Shown piece by piece: positions 12,801 through 36,789 of a stretch of 64,000 bases of DNA. Position numbers and translations under genes: made by a program. The notes under the pieces were generated by a model that was not told the DNA's origin, searched no databases, and was given only the letters and a program-made list of their open reading frames with translations. Source of the stretch: Cliona cf. orientalis (lineage: Eukaryota; Porifera; Demospongiae; Clionaida; Clionaidae); contig OZ005698.1 in assembly GCA_963930775.1 (NCBI GenBank), positions 3,044,501 to 3,108,500 on the forward strand. Reading direction: 5' to 3'. The stretch's first letter is position 1. Every line of letters begins with the position of its first letter.

Positions 12801-14396
12801 CTCTTTGTACTCGTAGTCAATTGAAGGGCGGGATTACGTACGTACGTTTGCGCTCGCATGCACGCCCGGGAGAAAAGGAACGCGTGCGCGCGCGGTTTAT
12901 TGTTGAAAATACGCGGTTTTTACGCCAAATTTCGCGCGTATTACCGCACGGTACCGCCCCAAACCGTTCACTTCCGGTGCGACCGAAAACAAAGTTAAGA
13001 GAGGAGCGCTTTGATTGTGTGCGCGTTCGAACCTTCGGCTACTAAGCTTCAACGACCCTGAGTATCGCCCGCTACAAGCTTGCTTGAACGTCGAAACGCT
13101 ATCGTCGTTAATTTTGGAACCGCTTGCACCCGCGCGTTTGGGCGTGACCTGACGTTGAATGGTCAATATTTCACGTATTTCCGCGGATATCCGTGTTGTA
13201 CCCACCAACGCTCGTGCTAACCACGTATTTACGCGGTCCTTTTCACCCGGGCGTGTATATGCGTGTGCACTCTACTTGGTGGGAGGGGGGCTTATAATCG
13301 AGGCAAACATACCTGTGCAAGAACTTGACAGTCAAAGAGGGGAGGGGGCTTATTTTCGGGAGGATACGGTATACAGAAGTGCCTCCAAGCTTCTCTTCTG
13401 TCTTTCAGTATACATCTTCCCATTTTCAGTATTTTGCATGCATTTTTAGTATTTTTCAGTATTATACAAAGAGTTCCATGTATATATGATGTATGTACTG
13501 AATTCCCCCAGATTTCAGTATTTTTAAAATTTTATCAGTATTTTATGGTCAGAATTCAGTAAAAATACTGACAAATCCGTACACTTGGAGGCACCGATAC
13601 AGGTTGCTAATCTGCTATTATATACCAAGTGTACAAAGCCATGCAATGCCTCGTCTTGCCAAAGTGTATGTACCCCATTTGAAAAAATTGTGTGCCTCCC
13701 TTAAAGCCCGCACTCCACTATCACAATTGTGGCCCCCATTTCAATACTACTCACAGATTGGCTGACAATCGGCCCACTTTTTGAACATGTCCAACTGACA
13801 ACCTAGCTAAAAATTGGACTTACTGTGTGGGTGTAATGTTGTGTCCGTGGATTATTCACGCATATATCCTGTACTTCCTTTGTCAGCTCCTTCACAAACA
13901 TAGGAGGTGTCTAAAGCCGGTACCTATCCAATACTTAACTTTCAGACTCCTAGTCTTAACTAGCGCCTCACCAGAGATGGTTGACAGAACACAAGGATTT
14001 TAGCACCGTCTGACTTGTATTGAGGAAACCTTGCCCCACCCTAGCTAGATCCTTGTGCTTTAGCACATGCCAAGCACGAGGCTAGCCCCAGCACTCGGCC
14101 TACCTTGTCAATGTGGGGTGTGGTGCAATGCTAAATCTGGCACTATTCGTCTATAATAGCATCCTTAATTAACCAATTGGTTTGTGCGCGAGGAAATTCC
14201 TGCACTCACGTGTGTCCCTATTTTATGCCGGTCTAGTATTCACTACATCCTAGGCTAGTAGATACGTTTATAGCGCAACCACTATGTCATGCATACGTGC
14301 CGGGTACATGTTTGTGAGAGCTTTATTGTTTTTTGTCACAGTGGTGGTGCTAGCAGGCAACCCCAGCAAGGTGATGGACAGTGTAATATCCAATGA
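3346..14396 (+). CDS. VWA-domain protein, 3' part of a multi-exon gene
   Basis: Ten exons with matching phases: 3346-3433, 3527-3601, 9778-9872, 11300-11500, 11588-11624, 11795-11874, 11938-12077, 12146-12283, 12343-12432 and 14342-14396 (stop TGA). The first exons encode ENVGIVEFNSSARVVQSL and GGTTAMFDGL (the MIDAS threonine region). The next gives PRIILMTDGQPTD (the MIDAS aspartate strand). Then comes a Cys-rich VGCGACDSELLQII helix leading to ITKGMYVIV. This order is typical of a VWA Rossmann fold. After it comes an amphipathic segment (DMERLRSQAALAAFLSELGE), an eight-Asp run, and a Ser/Pro/Gln-rich tail. The DxSxS exon was not found, so the 5' end is absent or outside the window. About 330 residues are visible. 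The specific function is unknown; metal-dependent ligand binding is the family role. Intron 3 holds a large transposon and intron 9 a MITE. Confidence 0.75.
4015..4028 (+). promoter_or_regulatory. Candidate TATA box, left transposon end
   Basis: TATAAAAGGGGGCG lies about 140 bp inside the left terminus, just after GAGCATGCGCAG. The same motif occurs inverted near the right terminus. It could drive plus-strand transcription, but the first recognised plus-strand exon starts far downstream at 5566. Confidence 0.45.
4610..8100 (-). CDS. DDE-type transposase-like protein, 13 exons
   Basis: Read on the minus strand, exons are 7824-8089 (or from 8100), 7473-7701, 7307-7410, 7128-7237, 6993-7066, about 6810-6923, about 6603-6702, 6453-6545, 6256-6356, 5173-5325, 4974-5093, 4761-4919 and 4610-4690. 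All frames join, giving about 567 residues. MAKRKRYRYTFEVDF opens a basic, charged N-terminus that runs into a helix-rich segment. A CFR/FNCLKCHSKRRW segment may bind zinc. Candidate acidic triad: WVITDARHDST, then VTEVAHDHQ, then FWIESFNHQLLTYIPKR. The C-terminus is acidic (EDLLEDDEDELDV). The layout matches an RNase H-like DDE recombinase, with HYHTTVPCM and DTWHGTKG as extra conserved-looking blocks. One intron (about 6546-6602) appears to use a GC donor (GCAAGT). Another contains a long GA microsatellite. Exon 6/7 boundaries are the least certain. Confidence 0.7.
5566..6211 (+). CDS. Small transposon accessory protein, nested antisense
   Basis: Three exons: about 5566-5643 (MEALQSFVTTMEPEAFF), about 5717-6071 and 6133-6211, joined by GT-AG introns in matching phase. 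They give about 170 residues. The product has a basic GRKRP patch, a Pro/Thr-rich linker, a Cys cluster (CPECLQTPC), then a positively charged region with KRYHLYKK, DDPREIMPWCIC and EIRRRYPNPPGIPYKYH. The whole gene lies inside the 5326-6255 intron of the minus-strand transposase-like gene. The Cys cluster suggests a small zinc-binding or DNA-binding helper. That is inference, and I cannot name the family. The start codon is a best guess. Confidence 0.55.
6722..6797. repeat. (GA)n microsatellite
   Basis: About 76 bp of uninterrupted GA dinucleotide in an intron of the minus-strand transposase-like gene. The length is likely polymorphic. Confidence 0.95.
8308..8320 (-). promoter_or_regulatory. 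Candidate TATA box for the transposase-like gene
   Basis: On the minus strand the sequence reads TATAAAAGGGGCGG, about 210 bp upstream of the ATG at 8100/8089. It mirrors the box near the left terminus. Position and orientation fit a promoter for the transposase-like gene. Confidence 0.5.
8597..9413. mobile_element. MITE with 27-bp terminal inverted repeats
   Basis: The left end GTAGCGTATGCCGCC followed by AATTATTGACCA is inverted at about 9387-9413 (TGGTCGATAATCGG then CGCCATATGCTAC). There is no coding capacity. A smaller element with related ends is nested at 8969-9108. A short palindrome near 8640-8705 pairs two CCCCAAAATAC blocks. Confidence 0.8.
8969..9108. mobile_element. Nested ~140-bp MITE with related ends
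   Basis: The left end TAGCATAAAGTGCCAATTAT and the right end (inverted TAGCATACAGTGCCAATTAC) are about 25-bp inverted repeats that resemble the outer element's ends. It lies wholly inside 8597-9413. Confidence 0.7.
10003..10530. repeat. Large head-to-head inverted repeat, ACCCC..GCGCATGCGC family
   Basis: The left arm (about 10003-10225) and right arm (about 10299-10530) are diverged inverted copies. Both carry CACTRTTGATAGGCG, ACCAACAAA, GACGCTCG, an AACTGGC-type block and a GATATCTTGAG/ATATATGGCGATTTT block. The centre includes TACCCCGCGCGCATGCGC. A single-arm relative lies at 35234-35465, and partial relatives occur near 2220-2290 and 62990-63200. Confidence 0.7.
12438..13371. mobile_element. 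MITE copy 2, CCTCCCGAAAATAAGCCCC family
   Basis: The terminus TACCGTATCCTCCCGAAAAT at 12438 is inverted at about 13340-13371. The element lies just after the donor of VWA exon 9 (AAG|GTTAG). Its interior matches copy 1 (2557-3137) except for a GC-rich insertion at about 12863-13253. Confidence 0.8.
12863..13253. mobile_element. GC-rich element nested in MITE copy 2
   Basis: CGCCCGGGAGAAAAGGA at 12863 is inverted at about 13237-13253 (TCCTTTTCACCCGGGCG). Copy 1 of the host MITE lacks this segment at the equivalent point (about 3003-3030), which gives an empty-site comparison. Confidence 0.65.
13372..14341. other. Rest of VWA intron 9
   Basis: Contains CAGTATTTT-rich sequence near 13440-13580 and no recognisable exon. 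The acceptor TTTTTTGTCACAG precedes the last exon at 14342. Confidence 0.5.
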
Positions 14397-14883
14397 GTGC
14401 TTTGGAAGGTGGTATTGAAGGTGGACTAATTACTCTTGCATACAATATAGCTAGCTACTATTGCACGATATTTTACTTTTACTGTTTAATATACATCTTA
14501 AAATATCATATTCATACTGCTAGACAGCCTTTAATGCGTAACATTTATTAGAATCTGATGTTTTAACTATGACATTGTGTTCTAGTATGTAGCTATCTAA
14601 TTATTCTTTATGTATCATAACCATTGCATAATAATTATAGCTAAGTACCTATCTTTATTCAGTCCTAATTCCTACTTGATGCATCCAAGTTCGGTCAAAA
14701 CATAGCTGGCTGAACTCAGAACATTGGGGCAAGAGACTGCATGATTAATGGCGTTGACGACCATTTCCCACTACACTTATAAGTCGATCACTCCGCCCCC
14801 ATCGCGATGAATACATAATAATATTAGTAGTAGTACATGTAGTATTATTATAATTAAATTCACTGTTCTTTTAAGGCAATCTC

Positions 14884-15900
14884 GTGACAATCAACAGCTT
14901 GTGTGCTACCATGGCGGTCTGTGCCTCCCCTGGAATTGATGACAATGAGCGTACTCGCGATCGATTACCAGATTCGCCGGTAAATCCTACTAGTGTTGCC
15001 GACCGTTTGTGGGTGTATGCCAGACCTCCACAAAGGGAGCTGCTTGGTAAAACGTATGGCAAATGGTTAATTTTCAGACCCAAAGCATCTGGTGCACTCG
15101 ACGAAATTTGGCACGTCATAAGGCACTGCGTGGAGACAAAAGAGTTTGGCGACGGGTGCACGGCTGCTAAGTGCTCTACTGCACGTGAGAATCCTGATGA
15201 GGCACCTGAGGGCTCACCAAATGGTGTCATTTGTGTGTACACTACTAAGGAAACTATCGATAAAGTAGGTCTCTTGCTGATTGAAAAAGTACGCCAGACT
15301 ATCCGCTACAAAACTGATGAGACCACTCTAAAGGGCTTGTATGCTTTCAAAGGCGACGGAAAGGTTACTATACGAACACTATACTGGAATGATGGGGAAC
15401 CAAGCTTTGGTCCACGCACCCTACCATCAGATGTGAATCCAACCAGTGTCAATGATGATGCTTGGGTATACTGCAAGCCACCGCTTTCTTTGGCCCCACA
15501 GAGCTCAAGTCAGGATATCCGAAAGAGCATCAGTGGAAAGTGGCTAATATTTGAGCCAATGGAGTCACTTGATGAAACTTGGCATATGATACGACATGCT
15601 GTGGAAGGAGGGGAATTTGGTAGAGGTTGTACTGGTGCCAAGTGTTCCACTGCCCATAAACCAGACACTGTCTCCCCTAAATCAGATGGAGTGATTATGG
15701 TCACCACGACTGATGAAGGAAAGAATGAAGTTGGAATGATGCTTATTCATAAGGTTCAACGGAGTATTCTTTATAAAGCTTTCAAGTCAGGCCCCCCTCC
15801 CCGAACGGCAAGCAGAAGACCACATTCACAATGGAGTAGAAAGCCCACTAAGACATGGCTCTATTGGAACAATGGAGAACCTTCTTTTGATAAGATTTGA
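14884..15900 (+). CDS. Two-domain Bles03/C11orf68-like protein, copy A
   Basis: Intronless ORF of 338 codons. By comparison with copy B, the likely start is the Met at 14911 (CTACCATGG). It holds two repeats of one domain, roughly residues 40-176 and 195-338. Each has GKWLIF, DE.WH.IR..VE, EFG.GCT.AKCST, a GVI.VYTT/MVTTT strand, G..LI.KV...I.YK and LYWN.GEPSF. The pattern resembles the UPF0696/Bles03 (C11orf68) family, whose fold is related to eIF4E. That match is from memory of the family pattern and moderate. The cellular role is unknown; no signal peptide or membrane segment is present. It lies between two copies of the last VWA exon. Upstream sequence (GTTGACGACCATTTCCCACT, CTCCGCCCCC) is shared with copy B. 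Confidence 0.75.
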   Translation: MTINSLCATMAVCASPGIDDNERTRDRLPDSPVNPTSVADRLWVYARPPQRELLGKTYGKWLIFRPKASGALDEIWHVIRHCVETKEFGDGCTAAKCSTARENPDEAPEGSPNGVICVYTTKETIDKVGLLLIEKVRQTIRYKTDETTLKGLYAFKGDGKVTIRTLYWNDGEPSFGPRTLPSDVNPTSVNDDAWVYCKPPLSLAPQSSSQDIRKSISGKWLIFEPMESLDETWHMIRHAVEGGEFGRGCTGAKCSTAHKPDTVSPKSDGVIMVTTTDEGKNEVGMMLIHKVQRSILYKAFKSGPPPRTASRRPHSQWSRKPTKTWLYWNNGEPSFDKI

Positions 15901-16751
15901 TCAGCATGATCTAGCCTAGCTACTTGTCACAACACTGACTTTGTAAATCAGGATATTATGTGCACGTCATAATAATATTATATACTATATATATTATAGG
16001 CCAGTTTATACTATAGCTACTACGTATCTCATACTCTTGCAGCTGTATATAATATTTGATGAATCAGCAAGCGTTAAACTTTGAGCATGCACATAGCTAA
16101 ACTTACCATGCATGGGCGTTGTCTTGTCTCGACTGCACTGCTGAATCAGAATCTGATTATACATTCTGAATCCGCCCCTGTACAGTACCATATAGATCTA
16201 TGCACGAAATTTATTTACCACACTCGCGGTCTTTGCCTATACATGTTAAAAGGTCCTATATATCAAAATACCCGCCCTTTTGCTCCATCCCTATGCTACG
16301 AATACAGTGCAATCACCAGTGGCGTCTCTATATAGGCAATTGTTTAACTGGGTGCAAGTTATCGAAAGTAACTGCACAGGTGGATGCATAGCTAAAGCTA
16401 GCGGAAGTGTACTATAGTATACTAGTACATGACATTGTAGTACTATTAATAGTGTAATAACCTAGCTATAGGTACTATTCCATGCAGACAGTATACATAT
16501 ATGTAGTGATGTATACATGACATGTTACACTTACTGGCTGTGATAGTGTGGGTGCAACAAAACTACACAAAATCATGCATAGGATGGGTGCACAGGTACA
16601 TGGATTGGGTGCAAATGAACCCACATGCACCCCCCTGGCGACACCACTAGCAATCACTGTGTCAATCATGCATGCCCACCTGGCAGCCAGGTAATATAAT
16701 AATTAGCTATGTGTTCATGAGAGCATCATAAATTTTTTGTTTTGTCACAGC
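15901..16751. other. Spacer, no gene recognised
   Basis: AT-rich with TATATA and TAATAATATTA runs. A GGCGTTGTCTTGTCTCG patch near 16110 weakly recalls sequences at 33897 and 37973. Confidence 0.4.
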
Positions 16752-16818
16752 GGTGGTGCTAGCAGACAATCCCAGCAAGGTGATGAGCAATGCAATATCC
16801 GTGAGTGTTTTGGATAAT
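16752..16818 (+). CDS. Duplicate (possible alternative) last exon of the VWA gene
   Basis: After an acceptor TTTTGTCACAG the sequence encodes GGASRQSQQGDEQCNIRECFG and a TAA stop. The exon at 14342 encodes GGASRQPQQGDGQCNIQ and TGA. Both accept the same upstream phase (AG|). Downstream sequence is also shared (AGGTGGACT, CTCTTGCATA). It could be a mutually exclusive terminal exon or a non-functional duplicate. Confidence 0.55.
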
Positions 16819-17528
16819 AGCTAAGGTGGACTGAATATCTCTTGCATAGCTAGCTATATGATAATATAGCCGCTAATGTTGCATGATATCATTTCACATT
16901 TTAGCACACACTATAAATCTATATTCAATTGTTCAGTGTTATGTAGCTTTAAGGCATAGTAACTCGTAGCTATAACCGTTTATATTATATTGTGTGTTTC
17001 AGTCATAATGCATTTAGTAGCTATTATCAAGGGCAAATATTGCCATATTATCTGATTGAGGCAGTCACTGGCGTTATGTAGCAAAAACATGAGTGTAGCC
17101 TCGTCTGGGGAACATTATTGTCACAACAATCAAACGCATAATTGGCAATGGGCCAAGCCTGCATGACTGAGCCGGTCGTGGTGAAAAATACGTAAAATGG
17201 AAGAAAATCCCATGCGTGACTCATGGGAAGGATTTAGCTACGTCTGCATAGCTAAATCCTCCCCATGTATAGACACACACAGAGCAATTTTATTATAGAT
17301 TGAATCGGATAAGCATAATAATATTATTATTATCATTATTATTAATTTTATGACAGTTTTGCATTATAATATCGTATCGGTAAAAACGTTGAAACACCAT
17401 AAAGAACCGTATAAAGCTTTGTTTGCGACGTAAAACGAGGTAGGTAGCAGATTTTGTGGTAACACTGTTACAGATAGACAGACAACGATTAAGGTAACCC
17501 TGCGGCGCGTTCCCCGAGGGTTTAATAA

Positions 17529-18209
17529 TACCGTATTTATTCGAATACTATAGCCGCGGCTACTATTAATTTCATCATAGATGATTTAGCCTGACTACGC
17601 AATGATTTCATCCTTGCTGGAGTGCGGCTACTAGAGGGCGGCTTTTATTAATAATATTATTTGGAGCGACACTTCTATACCGTAGCCGAAACCCAACCCT
17701 ACCTACCTACCCTGCCGAACTAACCCTGCTAATCATACTATAGCCGAAACCCAGCTAGCCCTGCCTACCATACCGAACGTATAGTTCTATATGTATAATA
17801 TATATAGCCGGCATTCCCCCCTCCCGAGGTGTAAGAGTCTGGCTGCGTGAGACTAGCCCCCTTCGGGCTGGGACTGCCGGACCTATAGCATTGGAAAAGG
17901 TCGTCCGGCTGCCGGATCAATAGCCACTGCGTTGACACAATAGACTCGATTTTCAGGACTGATTTTCGAATATTCGAGATATATAGATGATCGATAAATA
18001 AGCAGCAAAACCAAGCCAAGGACGTTTTCTGCCATGTTTTTGCCTCGAACTATTAAACGGCTTGCGGTCGTGGCCACGCCCATTTAATTGTGTTCGCGCA
18101 TGCGTGTGGCTACTATTCGAGGGCAGCTACTATTTCTTTCGCAGAGCTCCATGTGCGGCTACTATTCGAGGGCGGATACTATTCGGGGTGCGGCTTCTTA
18201 AACACGGTA
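17529..18209. mobile_element. MITE-like element with TACCGTRTTT ends
   Basis: The left end TACCGTATTTATTCGAATAC then TATAGCCGC, and the right end (inverted TACCGTGTTTAAGAAGCCGC), are imperfect inverted repeats. GCGGCTACTATTCGAGGGC is repeated several times near 18110-18190. No ORF. It lies between the VWA terminal exon copy and the receptor gene. Confidence 0.6.
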
Positions 18210-18387
18210 AATATTTAGCGTAGGCTAGATATAGATTACGTAAGTCAAGAAAATGTGTGAGTCGAGTATAATACGGGTGGAGACGTGTCATGCGCATACC
18301 GCCGAGTAATTATTGGGTGTGTCCTCAGGCGTCATATGCATTTTTACTGTGACTGCCTGCTAGTACATGGTTAACGTTTATGCAACC

Positions 18388-32057
<13,670 letters not shown>

Positions 32058-32742
32058 ATTGCTATTACAGTAGTTGACTAGTTACTGTGTATGACTAATA
32101 TACATAATATAGCTAGTGCAAGCATGCATATGTATTAATTGATGTCATTATGATTGTTAAAGACGGTGTAATTAATATGCTATAATATTATAATGACATT
32201 TTATGCGTCATATCAGTGTAACTCTGAGTGAATGAATGCATAATAGGACACATACACTAGTAGTCTATAATCTAATTATAATAGTTGGACATGTATTATT
32301 TAAGCAGGAGCTAGGTTCTTCTGCGGAGCCCTGAGGTCTTCTAAACAACAGCTAAACTGTCAGATCAGTGTTGTGGTCAGTGGTGTTTCGATTCTATTGA
32401 TCCTATAATTTATATATATAGCTACATGACTCATGCATATCACATTTAATTTATTACATGCACCATTGCATAATTTATTACTTGATGCATCCACGTTTGG
32501 TCGAAACGCAGCAGAATATTGATCTCGGGGAGAGACATGAGAGATATTAATAATTATTAATAGGGGTTGACGACCATTTCCCACTAGACTAATGCTCACT
32601 CCGCCCCCATATGCATTACCGCAATTGTTAATAATAATATTATTATTATACAGCTAGCTACGTATATGGTATATTTTACTGTTAGCTATTGCACAATATT
32701 AAAGGAAGTCTCGTGACAATCAACAGCTTCTTATGTTAAAGA

Positions 32743-33723
32743 TTGGATAGTGCTGTTATGGCGGCCTGTGCCTCCCCTGGAATCGATCATATTCGCGATC
32801 GACTACCCGATTCGCCGGTAAACCCTACTAGTGTTGCCGATCACTTCTGGGTACATGCCAGACCTCCACAAAGAGAGCTGCTTGGCAAAACGTATGGCAA
32901 ATGGTTAATTTTCAGACCCAAAGCATCTGGTGCGCTGGACGAAATTTGGCACGTCATAAGGCAATGCGTGGAGACAAAAGAGTTTGGCGACGGGTGTACG
33001 GATGCTAAGTGCTCTACTGCACGTGAGAATCCTGATGAGGCACCTGAGGGCTCACCAAATGGTGTCATTTGTGTGTACACTACTAAGGAAAGTATCGATG
33101 AAGTGGGTCTTTTACTCATTCAAAAAGTATGCCAGACTATTCGCTACAAAACCGATGAGACCACTCTAAAGGGCTTGTATGCTTTCAAAGGCCACGGAAG
33201 GGTTACTATACGAACTCTATACTGGAATGATGGGAAACCAAGCTTTGGTCCACGCACCCTACCATCAGATGTGAATCCAACCAGCATCGACGATGATCCA
33301 TGGATTTACTGCAAGCCTGCCACAACTTCGCATGGTGATGATAAAGCCCGTGGGAAGTGGTTAATATTTGAGCCAATGGAGTTGCTTGATGAAACTTGGC
33401 ATATGATACGACGTGCTGTGGAGGGTGGGGAATTTGGTAGAGGTTGTACTGGTGCAAGGTGTTCCACTGCTTTCAAACCAGACACTATCTCTCCTAATTC
33501 AGATGGAGTGATTATGGTCGCCACCACTAATGAAGGAAAGAATGAAATTGGAATGATGCTTATTCATAAGGTGCAGCAGAATATTCTTTATAAAACTTTT
33601 GAATCGGGCCCCCCTCCCCGAACGGCAAACAGAATTCGAAGACCACATTCACAATGGAGCAGAAAGCCCACCAAGACATGGCTCTATTGGAACGATGGAG
33701 AGCCTTCTTTTGATAAGATTTGA
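32743..33723 (+). CDS. Two-domain Bles03/C11orf68-like protein, copy B
   Basis: Intronless ORF of 326 codons; the start at 32743 or, aligning with copy A, 32758. It keeps the same two-repeat structure: GKWLIFRP/GKWLIFEP, DEIWHVIRQCVE/DETWHMIRRAVE, GCTDAKCST/GCTGARCST and two LYWNDG(K/E)PSF ends. It is very close to copy A, with most changes conservative and two small indels (start region; linker between repeats near 33310). That pattern suggests both copies remain under protein-level constraint. The duplicated segment includes about 250 bp of upstream sequence and lies 18 kb from copy A on the same strand. Function unknown; an eIF4E-like fold is inferred only through the tentative family match. 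Confidence 0.75.
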   Translation: MDSAVMAACASPGIDHIRDRLPDSPVNPTSVADHFWVHARPPQRELLGKTYGKWLIFRPKASGALDEIWHVIRQCVETKEFGDGCTDAKCSTARENPDEAPEGSPNGVICVYTTKESIDEVGLLLIQKVCQTIRYKTDETTLKGLYAFKGHGRVTIRTLYWNDGKPSFGPRTLPSDVNPTSIDDDPWIYCKPATTSHGDDKARGKWLIFEPMELLDETWHMIRRAVEGGEFGRGCTGARCSTAFKPDTISPNSDGVIMVATTNEGKNEIGMMLIHKVQQNILYKTFESGPPPRTANRIRRPHSQWSRKPTKTWLYWNDGEPSFDKI

Positions 33724-34757
33724 TCAGCTATGAGTATACTACTTGTCAAACATTAACGCTGATATGAATCAACTTTTTTGTGTGTTATTATAGTAGGCCA
33801 CTTTACCACACTAGATCTATCATACTCCTGCAACTACGGTATAATAAAAACCAAAAGGTTCTCGTTGACCATGAAATCGTGCATGCACATAAATTTAGAG
33901 GGCGTTGTCTGGACATTACACTGCTGGTCTAAATTCAATGCACATAATATATGGTCCTATCATGGGCTTTGCGTGGATCTTCTTTGTATTCATGGTTTAA
34001 AGTCTCAATCAGGTATTAATACATAGCCAGGCAAGAATGCCTAGCTACTGTAACATGTAGCTACACTGTAGGAGAGTTCACTGATCACATAGTACAATTA
34101 TCAAATTTGAGACTATAAGACTAGTGCATAGCTACATGCAATGTTCAAGAGGTAATATATCATGTGTTAAATTGATAGAGGGGCATAGCACAGTGAGATA
34201 TTATTGAACGCAGTTTGTATCATTGTACATGTATGGCATTATGCGAGTGAATTAGCGACTGGAAGTAGCTACATATGTGTCCCCCATTGAAAAGGCTGGT
34301 ATTCCCCACATCGAAGGGAGATCAAAGGAAAACTTAATTACACACTAAGTAGTGTAATGTAAAAGTTCTGGGTGTAGCTAATGTGTATCAGAATGAATTA
34401 AACATTCACAGTTAACTTGTATGCACAATAATATGTCTAACTTGCTGATTCATGTCATTTGTTTAATTAAGACTTCACCTATGTACATGCATGCATGCAG
34501 TATAGCTATATACAGTAAGTCGCCTTTCACATAGGCAAGTCTTAAATTAATCAGCAATCACTTCATAATCAGTGCTCACAGCTATTAGCAGAAGTAAGCA
34601 ACTCACTCCTAATAACAGTTACAATTCTTGAAATAGTCATAATTATACATATAGCTAGTGATTTTTGGATTAAAAATATGCAGTTACATGAGCAGTACGT
34701 TAGCAGCTACAATTAAAACTCATATTATGTATTCTATGCCATAGTTTCTCATATAAG
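33724..34757. other. Spacer with repeat pieces
   Basis: No gene recognised. ACCATGAAATCGTGCATGCAC with GAGGGCGTTGTCTG (33868-33912) recurs upstream of the oxidase gene (37943-37987). A ~125-bp segment at 34081-34205 is duplicated at 35886-36000. A patch near 34245-34330 matches 50737-50810. Confidence 0.5.
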
Positions 34758-34982
34758 TTACTTTTTCGGGAGCATACCATGAAGAATCTTAGCATAAGGA
34801 CCATCAGGGTTTCCAGAGCAATTCTTTTTGTTCTTACAGTCTTCCCTCTTCCATCCACAGTAGCTACAGATAACAACCATTCCACTTTCTAGATCATATG
34901 GAACAAAGTTGTGTCTCCCACGACCATCTACCATGGCCCCAACACTGCGTCCAACCTTCTTTAGCTCTTTGCCAAGAGGCAT
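34758..34982 (-). CDS. Small cysteine-motif protein or exon (74 aa)
   Basis: A continuous minus-strand ORF begins MPLGKELKKVGRSVGAMVDG and contains CSYCGWKREDCKNKKNC, a C-x2-C-x7-C-x5-C arrangement that could bind one zinc ion. It is basic and has no signal peptide. Codon use looks like the neighbouring genes. I do not recognise the family. It may be a whole small gene, a last exon, or part of a mobile element, since repeats flank it on both sides. Confidence 0.4.
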   Translation of the reverse strand: MPLGKELKKVGRSVGAMVDGRGRHNFVPYDLESGMVVICSYCGWKREDCKNKKNCSGNPDGPYAKILHGMLPKK

Positions 34983-35233
34983 ATTGTTGAATTCTATAGC
35001 CTTTATTTCTCATTACAAAGGGTTGTCAGAAATCTAAAGCTATAATAATATTATAACTGACTGTCCGGTTAGTGCCGTGTAATCAGGGAAAGTCCCGGGG
35101 GGAATCCCTCATTAAAATTCCTACACATGCACAACTTCCTGCCCATGTATTATAGCCTTCATGCTGGTACCATGGTAGTGAGGGGATGTCCCAGGGGATA
35201 TCCTCAATAAAACTGTGCCAAGCTATCATATTA

Positions 35234-35465
35234 TTACCCCGCGCGCATGCGCAAGGGGTAATGTGATCGGTTTTGTCTGTCGTCTGTCGTCTGTCTGTCG
35301 TTAGCACAAAAATCGCCAGATCTGAAGATCTAGGCATCTGAGCGACTCGTAAATATAACTTACCCGTCGATATAGTCGAAAAACTGGCTTCATTATGCTT
35401 CGAATCGTTTGGTAAGGTCTATGAGCGTCGCAAATACTGCATTTTGTTGGCCACGCCTATCAACA
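35234..35465. repeat. ACCCC..GCGCATGCGC repeat, single copy
   Basis: Matches one arm of the inverted repeat at 10003-10530: TTACCCCGCGCGCATGCGC, a TGTCGTCTGTC run, AGCACAAAAATCGCCA, GCGACTCGTAA, GAAAAACTGGCTTCA, GAGCGTC and TTGTTGGCCACGCCTATC. Confidence 0.7.
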
Positions 35466-36076
35466 CTACCCACCTTTCTGCTCATGCGCACAACCTGGCA
35501 CAATATGTAGGTAAAGGTCGGCAACAGCCTACAGGTGGCATGCAGCTAGAGAGTTCGAGATCGACGCTGCAGCGCGCGGGGTATGTGCTCTATAGAGCTC
35601 TAGTTATACATAGTCACTGCGGCCAAGTTAGGCAAGTATGTGCATGCAAGGGTATCAACTGGCATGATCAACAAATGCATGATGCCAGGGGTTTATACAA
35701 GTATAATTATGTGAATTGTTGATTATCTTGACACTCTTCCTGTGGAATTTGAATTTGTTCATGACTACCACGATGAATTAATGAAACTGTATCCTTGACT
35801 GCAACACTTCATACAGCCATTGTGACACTGGTTCAGTAGTTTTGATGTCTGGATTTCTTGCATGATGAGAATATTTTGTTCTGATCATACTATTAGTACA
35901 ATTATCAAATTTGAGACTAAGTACATACATGCAATGTTCAAGAGGTAATATATCACGTGTTAAATTGATAGGGGGACATAGCACCGTGGGATATTATTGT
36001 ATCAAAGTGGGTGTGTCCAAGTGGAGTGCACGCACACACGCAGATGCGTTTAGGTATATTGAGACATGGCCATGGA

Positions 36077-36121
36077 CTTAGTCTTGTCCCCAGCGCGTGG
36101 ATCTGGGGTTGGGTACGAGAC
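36077..36121. repeat. TAGTCTYGTCCCCAG palindrome copy
   Basis: TTAGTCTTGTCCCCAG is followed about 20 bp later by CTGGGGTTGGGTACGAGACTAA. A diverged member of the palindromic family also seen at 20290, 37834, 45798, 54800 and 63839. Confidence 0.6.
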
Positions 36122-36789
36122 TAAAATGTTCGGTGGCCACTAGTTTCTGTCTCTGATGATTGTGTTGTGAACATTAATATTTCCTGTATGCATGATAAGA
36201 TAGTGATGAAACATTCATTCCAACACTCCTGGTGAGTGGCTCTCCACTATACTGTAATAATGAATCAACAGACACTGTTTTTGCCATACCTGTTTGCTTA
36301 GTTACAAGTCTCTAACTTCTACCAAGGCAGACCAGGCATTAATAATTATTTTGTAAGTATCAAATTGCATGCAGTATACTTCTGACATAATATTATTGTA
36401 GTGCTGCTACATGCAAATAGCTACTACTAATAATTAGGTACCTAAAAGATAGATTAAGTGAATTGAGATGATCATGCAATGTCAACAATATTATTTCAAT
36501 GAAATACATAATATACACAATGTCATGCACATGCCGCGTTGTGCATCAATCTGTTGCTCCCGTGGCCTGACCAATGAATAATTTTTGGTTGCTACTCCCC
36601 TGAAGGCTCATAATACCTAGCAGTACATACACTAATTAGGCTTACAATATACCTACACATATATTGACAAGGCTGGCAGTATTAAATTTTGTATCGGAAG
36701 CAAGAAAGAAAGGAAAGGAAAGAAGTAGAGCAACACATCATGCCACAGATGCCACACACACTGCTCTGGACTCCAAGAAGTTACATGCG

